Below are positions 6,753 through 13,561 of a DNA stretch of 24,940 bases, piece by piece. Every line of letters begins with the position of its first letter. The stretch's first letter is position 1. The notes beneath the pieces are model-generated. The model had not been told where the DNA came from and did no database searches. It worked only from the letters and a program-made list of their open reading frames with translations. The position numbers and the translations under genes were made by a program. Source of the stretch: an uncultured Rickettsiales bacterium (GTDB lineage: Bacteria; Pseudomonadota; Alphaproteobacteria; UBA8366); the NCBI GenBank assembly GCA_913046825.1, contig CAJWTF010000043.1, positions 1 to 24,940 on the forward strand. Reading direction: 5' to 3'.

Positions 6753-7730
6753 TTATCGTTTGAAATTGCGAACGGGTGCCTCGACATCTTGCGGCGGTGT
6801 GTCCTGTTCGGAAAGTTTTATTTCGGCCCGCCCTATATGCGGCCCTTCATACGGGTCGCTCACACCAAAGGGCCGGTCACCGGCGATGGTGACACGCTCC
6901 ATGCGGCGGCGCTGCGGATAGTAATCGTGGATTGCGTAATGCAAGACGCAGCGGTTGTCCCACATGACCATCGTATTGGGCTCCCAGTGGAGGCGAAACT
7001 GATACTCGGGCACCTTCGCCAAGTCGAATAGCATGGTCAGTAAGGCGGTGCTCTCGCTGTCCTTCATTCCCTTGATGCCGATGGTGAACTGCGGATTGAC
7101 GAAGATGCTCTTACGGCCGCTCTCCGGATGGACGCGGACGACCGGGTGGGTGCGGATTGGATATTTGTCCTCGATCTCGCGCAAGCGTTTCTTGCTGTCT
7201 GGATCGTCGCCGAACAGGGTGCGGAACGGTTTGAAATCGAAAACCCCCTCGAGACCCGACACCAGCCTTTGCATCTCGTCGTTTAAGCCTTCGAACGCGG
7301 CCGTCATGCTGGCAAACATGGTGTCGCCGCCAAGGCGCGGTGTGATCGTCGAGCGCAGGATCGTCGCCATCGGCGGCGTCTCGCGGAAAGTTTCGTCACT
7401 GTGCCACCTGTCTGTAAGGTGCGGTGGATTGTCCCGGTGATTGTCGAGAATGATGAGTTCAGGAATACCGTCAAGAGTGGGTGAGAAGGGATGCACGGAG
7501 AGTTCTCCGAACATTCGACCGAAGGTGAGTTGGTCATGCGCCGTGATGTCTTGAGCTCTGAGCACCAAGACTTCGTTCTCGAGGAATGCCCCGTGAACGA
7601 CCGCGAATTCGCTATTCGTAAGCGGTTGAGAGAGGTCGAGGTTACCAATCTCCGCGCTGAGATTTCGGCCGAGGCGTGTGACTTCAATCTCATCTGTTCT
7701 ATCGGTTACTTTTCTTGCAGCTCCAGACAT
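6753..7730 (-). CDS. TauD/TfdA-family Fe(II)/2-oxoglutarate dioxygenase
   Basis: A 325-residue TauD-family oxygenase that couples decarboxylation of 2-oxoglutarate to hydroxylation of a substrate. The iron facial triad is clear: H110-x-D112 (DRWHSDETF) and the distal H264 (CVLHYAIHDY). The 2-oxoglutarate-binding Arg follows 15 residues later (RRRMERVTI, Arg279). The HSDETF and LHYAIHDY signatures are shared with taurine, 2,4-D and similar dioxygenases; the substrate is unknown. The start is taken at MSGAARKV because GGGAAGG lies 8 bases upstream; an earlier TTG at 7808 is in frame but has no such site. It lies between an LLM flavin oxidoreductase and a ThDP enzyme on the same strand. Confidence 0.9.
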   Translation of the reverse strand: MSGAARKVTDRTDEIEVTRLGRNLSAEIGNLDLSQPLTNSEFAVVHGAFLENEVLVLRAQDITAHDQLTFGRMFGELSVHPFSPTLDGIPELIILDNHRDNPPHLTDRWHSDETFRETPPMATILRSTITPRLGGDTMFASMTAAFEGLNDEMQRLVSGLEGVFDFKPFRTLFGDDPDSKKRLREIEDKYPIRTHPVVRVHPESGRKSIFVNPQFTIGIKGMKDSESTALLTMLFDLAKVPEYQFRLHWEPNTMVMWDNRCVLHYAIHDYYPQRRRMERVTIAGDRPFGVSDPYEGPHIGRAEIKLSEQDTPPQDVEAPVRNFKR

Positions 7731-7782
7731 TTGATTGTCCTTCCCGTTACCGTTCGCTGGCGTGTAGGTTTGTACCTTAGTT

Positions 7783-7901
7783 TCACCCTTGCGCGGCTTG
7801 TTCTGCAAGCAAATGCATGACGATGAAGGCGGGCCCGTCTATTCCGAAAATCTCCGGCCCGGGAGCAGCGTCGCGATGTAACGGACTTTGCCGTTCCACA
7901 T
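7783..7901 (-). pseudogene. Possible short gene remnant with one frameshift
   Basis: Between the LLM and TauD genes the minus strand reads MWNGKVRYIATLLPG, then, after a one-base shift in the CCCGGGCCGG run near 7860, continues PEIFGIDGPAFIVMHLLAE and stops at TGA. The two halves together look like one natural ~39-residue peptide or the end of a lost gene. I do not recognise the family and there is no clear ribosome-binding site. The rest of the 226-base gap (7731-7956) shows nothing else I can support. Confidence 0.2.
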
Positions 7902-7956
7902 TAGTAGCTCGCCAGATATTTCTGTCTTAGCCACTTGCGTGCAATGTTGTCGCCCT

Positions 7957-9138
7957 TTACCCCGCCACCGCTTTGGCGTTCTCGCCACCGCCGAAATGCG
8001 GCATCACTTCTTCCGCGATCTTGTTGTATTGCTCCAGCATTGCGGATTCGGGCGTGCACATTGGCATCGAGAGATTGATGTATTCGAGGCCGGGAAACTG
8101 CTCCTCGAAGCCCTTGATTAATTCGATCAAGTCTTCCGAGGTGCCCGCAAACCAAGCACCCATGTCCATGTAATCCTCAACATTAGGCACACCCTGCGCG
8201 TACCAGTCGCCGCGCTGCGCGATAATATCGAGCTGTTCTGCCGTGACGCCCGGCAGGAATCCCAAGGGGCCGAACATCTTGGCGTGTTCCTCGAAAATCG
8301 GCGTGATTTCCTTGATCGCCTGCTCGCGGGTCTCGCCAAGATACATATGCAGACCGATATTGAGGCCTTCGCCGAGTTTCAAATCTTTACCGACGCGCCG
8401 ACCGGCTTCCTGATAGGCGATGATCGGCCCCGCCTCGAGCGTCGCGGCACCGCCGCCGATAAACCCTTTGAGGCCGTATTTATGCATAAAATCAAGGCCG
8501 CGCGGCTTGGCGTTGACGACCGGCTGCCATGCTTCGACCGGCAGATTAACCGGGCGCGGTACCATGGTGATTTCCTTCAGGTCATAGCCGCGATAGGGCA
8601 CCTGTGCCGGGATCGTGTAGTGCTTGCCCACATGTGAGAATGATTGCTCGTTGAACGCCTTGAAGATGACCTCGCATTGTTCCTCAAACAGATCGCGGTT
8701 GGCGTCTTGATCGATCATCGGGTTGCCGAAAGTTTCGACCTCGCGGCTATGATAACCACGCCCGACGCCAAATATGGTCCGGCCCTTTGTCATGATATCC
8801 GCTTGGGCGTAATCCTCTGCCAGGCGCAACGGATGCCACATCGGCGCGATGTTGAAGCCGCAGCCGATCTTGATCTGCTCGGTGATATGACAGAGATGCA
8901 CCGCCGCCATCAGATTGTTCGGGATCACCTCGTAGCCTTCGTGCTGGAAGTGGTGCTCCGCCATCCACATCGAATGATAGCCGAGCTTATCCATGGTCTG
9001 CGTGACCCGTTCCAGCTTGCCGAAGACACCGCGCAATTCCTCGTCGGAGAAACGCCGTTCATTGGCCGGAGTCGATTCTTTGCCCCGGTCCGGCATATCG
9101 ATATGGCCCGCGTAAACTGTTGTGAATTTATTGATCAT
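7957..9138 (-). CDS. LLM-class flavin-dependent oxidoreductase (bacterial luciferase-like)
   Basis: A 393-residue luciferase-like monooxygenase of TIM-barrel fold. Signatures: LGYHSMWMAEHHFQHEGYE (about residues 52-70), the strand KIGCGFNIAPMWHPLRLAE, and the flavin-phosphate region TIFGVGRGYHSREVE. Enzymes of this class use reduced FMN or F420 to hydroxylate or cleave organic substrates such as sulfonates, nitriloacetate-type amines and alkanes. The start MINKFTTVYAG is supported by AGGGGA about 8 bases upstream; the earlier in-frame codons are in the intergenic region. It is the first gene of a minus-strand group with the TauD dioxygenase and ThDP enzyme, and is divergent from the aminotransferase. 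No partner flavin reductase is in the window. The electron donor is unknown. Confidence 0.88.
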   Translation of the reverse strand: MINKFTTVYAGHIDMPDRGKESTPANERRFSDEELRGVFGKLERVTQTMDKLGYHSMWMAEHHFQHEGYEVIPNNLMAAVHLCHITEQIKIGCGFNIAPMWHPLRLAEDYAQADIMTKGRTIFGVGRGYHSREVETFGNPMIDQDANRDLFEEQCEVIFKAFNEQSFSHVGKHYTIPAQVPYRGYDLKEITMVPRPVNLPVEAWQPVVNAKPRGLDFMHKYGLKGFIGGGAATLEAGPIIAYQEAGRRVGKDLKLGEGLNIGLHMYLGETREQAIKEITPIFEEHAKMFGPLGFLPGVTAEQLDIIAQRGDWYAQGVPNVEDYMDMGAWFAGTSEDLIELIKGFEEQFPGLEYINLSMPMCTPESAMLEQYNKIAEEVMPHFGGGENAKAVAG

Positions 9139-9276
9139 GGCGTTTCCCCTTTTCCGAATTCTATTGGCCAACAACGGCTGCTCGTTGGCGCTCCGGGCAA
9201 GACCCTGCACGATTTACCCTCGTCCTCTCCGGATTTGATATTAAACTCATTGGAAATGGAATGAGGGAGAGAAATC
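9139..9276. promoter_or_regulatory. Divergent intergenic region between LLM and aminotransferase genes
   Basis: 138 bases between two outward-facing starts, each with a purine-rich ribosome-binding site (AGGGGAAACGCC for the LLM gene, GAGGGAGAG for the aminotransferase). It must hold both promoters. An AT-rich stretch TTGATATTAAACT at 9235-9247 is a candidate core element. No operator can be assigned with confidence. Confidence 0.35.
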
Positions 9277-10569
9277 ATGGCCGAGAAAATCCTAAGCGAA
9301 GAAGAGCGCAAGCTAAGAGATACAGCGGCGAAAGTTTTGCCTGCCGGAAGTTTCGGCAATGAAGGCTCGGGCGTAGTCATCCGGCGGGGCGAGGGCGGAC
9401 ATGTCTGGGATGTTAGTGGCAATGAGTATGTCGATTATCTGCTCGGCTCCGGCCCGATGCTGATCGGCCATTGTCACCCTGAAGTTTTGGCGGCAGTCGA
9501 AGAGCAGACCCCCAAAGGCTCGACGTTTTTTTCCAATAACGAGCAGGGCATCCTGCTGGCAGAAGATATTGTCGATGCGGTCGCCTGCGCCGACAAGGTG
9601 CGCTATGTCTCGAGCGGCTCCGAGGCAACGTTTTACGCCATGCGGGCGGCGCGGACCTATCGCAAACGCGACAAGATCCTGAAATTCGAGGGCGGCTTCC
9701 ATGGCATGAACGATTACGCCTTGATGAGCATGGCGCCAAAGCGGCCCGGCAATTTCCCCCAAGCGATCCCGGATTCGGCTGGCATTCCGCAGAAGGTTCA
9801 GCAGGAGATGCTGATTGCGCCTTATAACGATATCGACGCGGCAGTCACCCTAATACGCGAGCATCAGGAAGAATTGGCCGCCGTTATCGTCGAGGCCTTC
9901 CAACGGCTGATCCCGCCTGCTCCTGGTTTCCTGGAGGCGTTGCGTGAGGTCACGGAGGAAACCGGCGTTGTGTTGATTTTCGACGAAGTCGTCACCGGTT
10001 TTCGGTTCGCTTATGGCGGGGCGCAGGAATATTACGGCGTCGTGCCCGACATGTGCTCTTTGGGCAAGGTGGTCGGCGGTGGATATCCGTTGGCCTGCAT
10101 CGCCGGCAAAGACGCTATTATGGCGCATTTCGATGCGTCGCGGGTCGCCGAGGATGATTTCATGCAACAGATCGGCACGCTGTCGGGCAACCCCGTCGCT
10201 GCCGCCGCGGGCCGTGCCACGCTCCGCGTATTGCGGGAACCGGGTGCCTATGACCGTCTGCACGCGACGGGCCGCAAATTGAAGGACGGCATTACACAGT
10301 TGCTCGAGAAGACCGGCACCAAGGCGCAGGTTGTGGGTGAGCCGCCACTCTTTGATGTGTTTTTCACGAAAGAGGACGTGCGCGACTACCGCACCCTGAC
10401 CCGGGTCGACACCGCGGCGCAGGCCAAATTCAACGCTGCGGTCTGCGCGCGGGGCATTATCAAGGGCGGCAACAAATACTATTTGTCGCTGGCCCACACG
10501 GATGAGGATGTCGAGTTCACGCTGAACGCGGTCAAAGAAGCCCTCGCGGAGCTGCACGCCACGGCGTGA
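9277..10569 (+). CDS. Class-III PLP-dependent aminotransferase (glutamate-1-semialdehyde aminomutase-like)
   Basis: A 430-residue fold-type I PLP enzyme of aminotransferase class III. The cofactor lysine is Lys264 in CSLGKVVGGGYP; Asp236 in LIFDEVVTGFR pairs with the pyridine nitrogen; VSSGSEAT (about 111-118) binds the phosphate; GGFHGMND (139-146) is the conserved loop. The overall order (LGSGPMLIGHCHPEV, FFSNNEQ) resembles the glutamate-1-semialdehyde aminomutase branch, but catabolic class-III transaminases look alike and nothing nearby concerns haem synthesis. It probably moves an amino group from, or rearranges, an amino acid or amino-aldehyde formed by the neighbouring genes. The start has a strong GAGGGAGAG site. 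It is followed 135 bases later by the SDR on the same strand. Confidence 0.9.
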   Translation: MAEKILSEEERKLRDTAAKVLPAGSFGNEGSGVVIRRGEGGHVWDVSGNEYVDYLLGSGPMLIGHCHPEVLAAVEEQTPKGSTFFSNNEQGILLAEDIVDAVACADKVRYVSSGSEATFYAMRAARTYRKRDKILKFEGGFHGMNDYALMSMAPKRPGNFPQAIPDSAGIPQKVQQEMLIAPYNDIDAAVTLIREHQEELAAVIVEAFQRLIPPAPGFLEALREVTEETGVVLIFDEVVTGFRFAYGGAQEYYGVVPDMCSLGKVVGGGYPLACIAGKDAIMAHFDASRVAEDDFMQQIGTLSGNPVAAAAGRATLRVLREPGAYDRLHATGRKLKDGITQLLEKTGTKAQVVGEPPLFDVFFTKEDVRDYRTLTRVDTAAQAKFNAAVCARGIIKGGNKYYLSLAHTDEDVEFTLNAVKEALAELHATA

Positions 10570-10580
10570 TGCGAATACTG

Positions 10581-10607
10581 CCACACTTCAATAGGCTCAG
10601 GGTGTGG
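10581..10607 (+). terminator. Weak hairpin after the aminotransferase gene
   Basis: Six-base arms CCACAC and GTGTGG flank a 15-base loop, followed by only three T. It could attenuate readthrough into the SDR. The spacer that follows also holds ATAGGCTCA and its inverse TGAGCCTAT (around 10591 and 10652), a degenerate version of the palindromic repeats seen later in the window. Confidence 0.25.
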
Positions 10608-10704
10608 TTTCGGAATTGTAACGGTACTTCACCCGCTGTCCTTCATCGTGAGCCTATCTATGAGTGAAGGGTGAGCGGGCCAACAACTGGGGGAATATGT
10701 ATCC

Positions 10705-11496
10705 ATGCAATTCGATCTAAAAGGTAAAGTCGCCCTCGTCACCGGTGGCGGGCGTGGGATTGGGAAGTCGGTCTCTCTGGCATTGGCACGCGAAGGGGCC
10801 AATGTGGCGCTGTGCGGGCGGACACGAGAAACCTTGGATGAGACGGCGGCGGAGATTCGGGCACTCGGTGTCGAGGCATGGCCGATTGTCGCTGACGTGC
10901 GCGAGTATCCGAACATAAAGCGTTTTGTTGCCGAGGCTGCCGAGGCCGCCGGGCGGATCAATATTTTGGTGAATAATGCCGTCTATTCCGTCAGCGCGCC
11001 TTTCGACGAGCAGTCGGACGAGAACTGGCAGCAACATATCGACGTCAAACTGATGTCGTATATCCGCTGCGCCCGCGAAGTGATTCCGCACATGAAAGCA
11101 GTAGGCGGTGGGCAGATCGTCAATATCACCGGCATGACGGCGCGGATCGTGGCGGCTTTGCGCCCTACCAATGGGGTCGTCAATGCGGCGGCCACCAACT
11201 TTACGAAATCGCTGTCGACCCATCTGGGGCCCGACAATATCACCGTGAATTGCATTCATCCGGGCATGACAGTCACGGATCGCATGAAAGGGAATTTTGA
11301 GCGCCGGGCGCAGGATGCCGGGGTCAGCTACGACGAGATCGCGGCGGAAACCGTGGCGGAAATTCCGCTGGGGCGGTTGATTGATCCGGACGATATTGCA
11401 CATTCCGTATTGTTCTTTTGTTCGCCCCTAGCGAGCATCGTGACTGGCCAGGCGATTGCTGTCGATGGCGGATCGGGGACAGCTGTTACATATTGA
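10705..11496 (+). CDS. Short-chain dehydrogenase/reductase-family protein lacking the catalytic Ser-Tyr-Lys
   Basis: A 263-residue SDR-fold protein. The dinucleotide site is intact: TGGGRGIG at 13-20, ADVRE near 63-67, and VNNAV at 89-93. The C-terminal VTGQAIAVDGGSG is standard for the family. The active site is not: aligned by the conserved VNIT and NFTKSL blocks, the Ser position is Gly143, the Tyr position Asn156 and the following Lys position Asn160. It may therefore be a non-catalytic cofactor-binding or regulatory protein, or use other residues. Sequence quality elsewhere in the gene is good and the frame is open, so decay is not evident. It is likely co-transcribed with the aminotransferase. 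The usual function, NAD(P)-dependent alcohol/ketone oxidoreduction, should not be assumed. Confidence 0.85.
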   Translation: MQFDLKGKVALVTGGGRGIGKSVSLALAREGANVALCGRTRETLDETAAEIRALGVEAWPIVADVREYPNIKRFVAEAAEAAGRINILVNNAVYSVSAPFDEQSDENWQQHIDVKLMSYIRCAREVIPHMKAVGGGQIVNITGMTARIVAALRPTNGVVNAAATNFTKSLSTHLGPDNITVNCIHPGMTVTDRMKGNFERRAQDAGVSYDEIAAETVAEIPLGRLIDPDDIAHSVLFFCSPLASIVTGQAIAVDGGSGTAVTY

Positions 11497-11629
11497 GTAA
11501 ATAGCGCCGCGATCAGTTAAGAATTCCATAAATTAATAGCTCGTTGATCAATTGATGCTTTAATCTTGAGCAGATGTTGTGTTGAGTATTTCATAAGGGT
11601 CGACATTTTGTTTTTGGGGAGATAGCGGC

Positions 11630-11743
11630 GTGGCGATATTAGAAGATCAGCGAAGCATTGATCGTGCGGAAGAATTCCGGCATGCCCGGAAAATTAAATC
11701 CGGATTGCCGTTGCAATTAAGGAATTCGACTGAGTTGCTGTAG
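11630..11743 (+). CDS. Possible small ORF, 37 residues, GTG start
   Basis: A GTG preceded by GGGGAG at 7-base spacing opens a 37-residue frame (VAILEDQRSIDRAEEF at its start, rich in Arg, Glu and Leu). It lies in an AT-richer gap after the SDR gene and is followed, 9 bases after its TAG, by a second small ORF with its own ribosome-binding site. No family is recognised and codon evidence is too short to decide. It may also be the remnant of a regulator. Confidence 0.3.
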   Translation: MAILEDQRSIDRAEEFRHARKIKSGLPLQLRNSTELL

Positions 11744-11752
11744 AAAGGATCG

Positions 11753-11869
11753 ATGCAACAAAAAGTTTCCGAAGACGACATAAAGACCTTGATCGGAATC
11801 AAATTGGCCGAGCGCAAGTGCGGGCGCTTTCGTTTGACGTCGCTCGGCAAAACCGTATCGCTGGTTTAG
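11753..11869 (+). CDS. Possible small ORF, 38 residues
   Basis: An ATG preceded by AGAAAGGAT opens a 38-residue frame (MQQKVSEDDIKTLIGIKLAE, then a basic RKCGRFRL segment), ending in TAG at 11867-11869. The charged helical start and basic tail could be a small nucleic-acid-binding or regulatory peptide, but nothing is recognised. Its end overlaps, on the opposite strand, the stop of the out-of-frame dioxygenase tail. The 11497-11629 interval holds AT-rich, promoter-like DNA but no element I can name. Confidence 0.3.
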   Translation: MQQKVSEDDIKTLIGIKLAERKCGRFRLTSLGKTVSLV

Positions 11870-11976
11870 ACCACAATACCCGTCGCCGCTGTATATCTCT
11901 TGTAGGCATCGGTATGTGCTTGGCGCGCCGCCTCACGTAACGGCACGGCTAATCTTTTCTCGTGTTTGAATAAACG
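11866..11976 (-). other. Out-of-frame C-terminal tail of the phytanoyl-CoA-type dioxygenase
   Basis: One base out of phase with the dioxygenase frame, the minus strand continues FKHEKRLAVPLREAARQAHT and ends ATGIVV followed by TAA. This has the composition of a PhyH C-terminal helix and joins smoothly to the in-frame RGQDR motif if one base is restored near 11976. It shows that the dioxygenase is shortened by a frameshift. Confidence 0.6.
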
Positions 11977-12680
11977 TGCCGGTCTTGGCCGCGCGCGAGC
12001 AATACGCTGGTGCGCGGGTAGGTTGATGGTCGGACATGCGCCGGGACATAGCTGACCGCATACCCGATCCGACGATCGTCATTATGGTTCGCGCCCGACG
12101 AATGAATGGTGTGGGTGTGATGCAGCGACATCTCGCCCGCCTTAAGCGGCACCGCGACGCCGTCATCTTCGCCGAAGCGGCCGTGGATCGCCTTACCGAG
12201 GCGGATCAGGTGATCCTTCTCCGGTTTTCCCGCATGGGGAAGGAGCCCGTCGGTCCGGCTCCCGGGTATCATCCGCATGCAGCCGGCGTCTTCCGAGGCT
12301 TCGGAGAGCGCCACCCAGGCGGTCACATGTTCCGGTGGATCGAGATGGAAATAATCGTCATCCTGATGCCACGGAATATAGGCTTTGTTGCGCGCTTCCT
12401 TAATATTCATCGTCGTGTGATAGACCAGAATGTCGGGGCCGATCACATCTTCGACCGCGTCCAATACTGGCGGATGGTGGACGATGGCGTCCGCCCAACC
12501 GAACAGCAGGTAGGATTTCGAACGTTCGGGAAAATCGAGCGGCTTGCCCGTCGTCGCTTCGAAAACTTCCAGCTCCGCCCGGAACCGGTTCACCTCGCTC
12601 GCATTCAGAACCGGTATCCCGCCGAGAAATCCGTCGCGGCGATAGGCATCGACTTGATTTTGGGATAATTTTTTCGCCAT
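11949..12680 (-). CDS. Phytanoyl-CoA dioxygenase (PhyH) family protein, C-terminus frameshifted
   Basis: A 243-residue Fe(II)/2-oxoglutarate oxygenase of the PhyH family. Iron ligands: H105-x-D107 in IPWHQDDDYF and distal H193 in HTIHSSGANHNDDRR; Arg203/204 would hold 2-oxoglutarate. MIPGSRTDGLLPH is a typical PhyH strand. Family members hydroxylate fatty-acyl-CoAs, ectoine, phosphonates and various secondary metabolites. The core is complete, but after RGQDRH the frame runs into nine unrelated residues and TAG, whereas a plausible ~35-residue C-terminal helix lies one frame away (11866-11976). The enzyme may still fold, since the metal site is upstream of the break. The start is MAKKLSQNQV; no strong ribosome-binding site is visible. 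It is divergent from the TauD-hydantoinase operon, with a 68-base shared promoter region. Confidence 0.85.
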   Translation of the reverse strand: MAKKLSQNQVDAYRRDGFLGGIPVLNASEVNRFRAELEVFEATTGKPLDFPERSKSYLLFGWADAIVHHPPVLDAVEDVIGPDILVYHTTMNIKEARNKAYIPWHQDDDYFHLDPPEHVTAWVALSEASEDAGCMRMIPGSRTDGLLPHAGKPEKDHLIRLGKAIHGRFGEDDGVAVPLKAGEMSLHHTHTIHSSGANHNDDRRIGYAVSYVPAHVRPSTYPRTSVLLARGQDRHVYSNTRKD

Positions 12681-12748
12681 CGCGTCGCGTTTACTACTGC
12701 CACCTTTGAGTTAGCTAAAATATTGCGCCTTTGTGTTTGGAAGTGTTC

Positions 12749-13561
12749 ATGCCTTCGAAATTCGATACGACACCGTTATCGGAAACTGTCGGGGCCGAAA
12801 TCACCGGCCTGGATATCTCCGAACCGCTCTCGCCGGAGATTGTCGCCGATGCACAGGCCGCTTTCGAGCGTCATCATATGTTGCTGTTTCGCGGCTTCGA
12901 TCTGTCGTCGGAACAGCAGGCGCGTTTCGCGCGTTATTTCGGCGGCACCAGTCAGCGCGAGCTGAACAAACAGACGGTTGAGAACGATGACAATCAATAT
13001 GTCTCGAATACCCGGCCCGACGGTATCTTCGGTAAGGGCGAACTCGACTTTCACATTGATCAGCTGTTCCTGGAGGAACCGTTGAAGGCGCTCATTCTGT
13101 TCGCGGTCGAAATTCCAGAGCACGGCGGGGGGACGAAGTTTTTGAACACACAGGCGGTCTATGACGCAATGCCGGACACCTTGCGGGATCGTTTGCAGGG
13201 CTTGAAATGCCGCCATGCCCGCGCCTACGACAAGAAAACCTCCGCAGATTGGAACGTCGTTGATGCGGATGTGGATTCGCCGAGTTGGATTCATCCCCTG
13301 CTTTGGCCTAACCCGCGCAACGGCAGGCACGCGATTTGGGTCAACAAACTCACTACACTTGGGATCGAAGACATGGAAGTCGATGAGAGCGCTGAGCTGA
13401 TCGCCGAGGTGCGATCCCATTTCTACAACAAAGATTTTGCGTATGAGCATGATTGGCGCACCGGCGATTTGATCCTCTGGGACAATTTGGTGCTGCAGCA
13501 TGCGCGCCTTCCATTCGATCCTAACGTCACACGAACCCTGCGCCGGACGGCGATCCTATGA
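12749..13561 (+). CDS. TauD/TfdA-family dioxygenase (first gene of the hydantoinase operon)
   Basis: A 270-residue Fe(II)/2-oxoglutarate dioxygenase, distinct from the one at 6753. It has H102-x-D104 (LDFHIDQLF), distal H251 (LVLQHARLPFD) and Arg266 (TRTLRRTAIL). HHMLLFRGF near residue 42 is the usual TauD N-terminal signature. ATG at 12749 is used (GGAAG a few bases upstream); an earlier in-frame TTG is unsupported. The stop overlaps the hydantoinase B start as ATGA, so the three genes are translated together. This suggests the oxygenase prepares the substrate for the hydantoinase/oxoprolinase subunits, for example by hydroxylating a ring or removing an N- or O-alkyl group. That role is inferred only from the operon. 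Confidence 0.9.
   Translation: MPSKFDTTPLSETVGAEITGLDISEPLSPEIVADAQAAFERHHMLLFRGFDLSSEQQARFARYFGGTSQRELNKQTVENDDNQYVSNTRPDGIFGKGELDFHIDQLFLEEPLKALILFAVEIPEHGGGTKFLNTQAVYDAMPDTLRDRLQGLKCRHARAYDKKTSADWNVVDADVDSPSWIHPLLWPNPRNGRHAIWVNKLTTLGIEDMEVDESAELIAEVRSHFYNKDFAYEHDWRTGDLILWDNLVLQHARLPFDPNVTRTLRRTAIL

Noticed and set aside
7731..7808. TTG start giving a 26-residue longer TauD protein
   Set aside because: The extension is low-complexity, unlike the family, and the ATG at 7730 has a strong ribosome-binding site.
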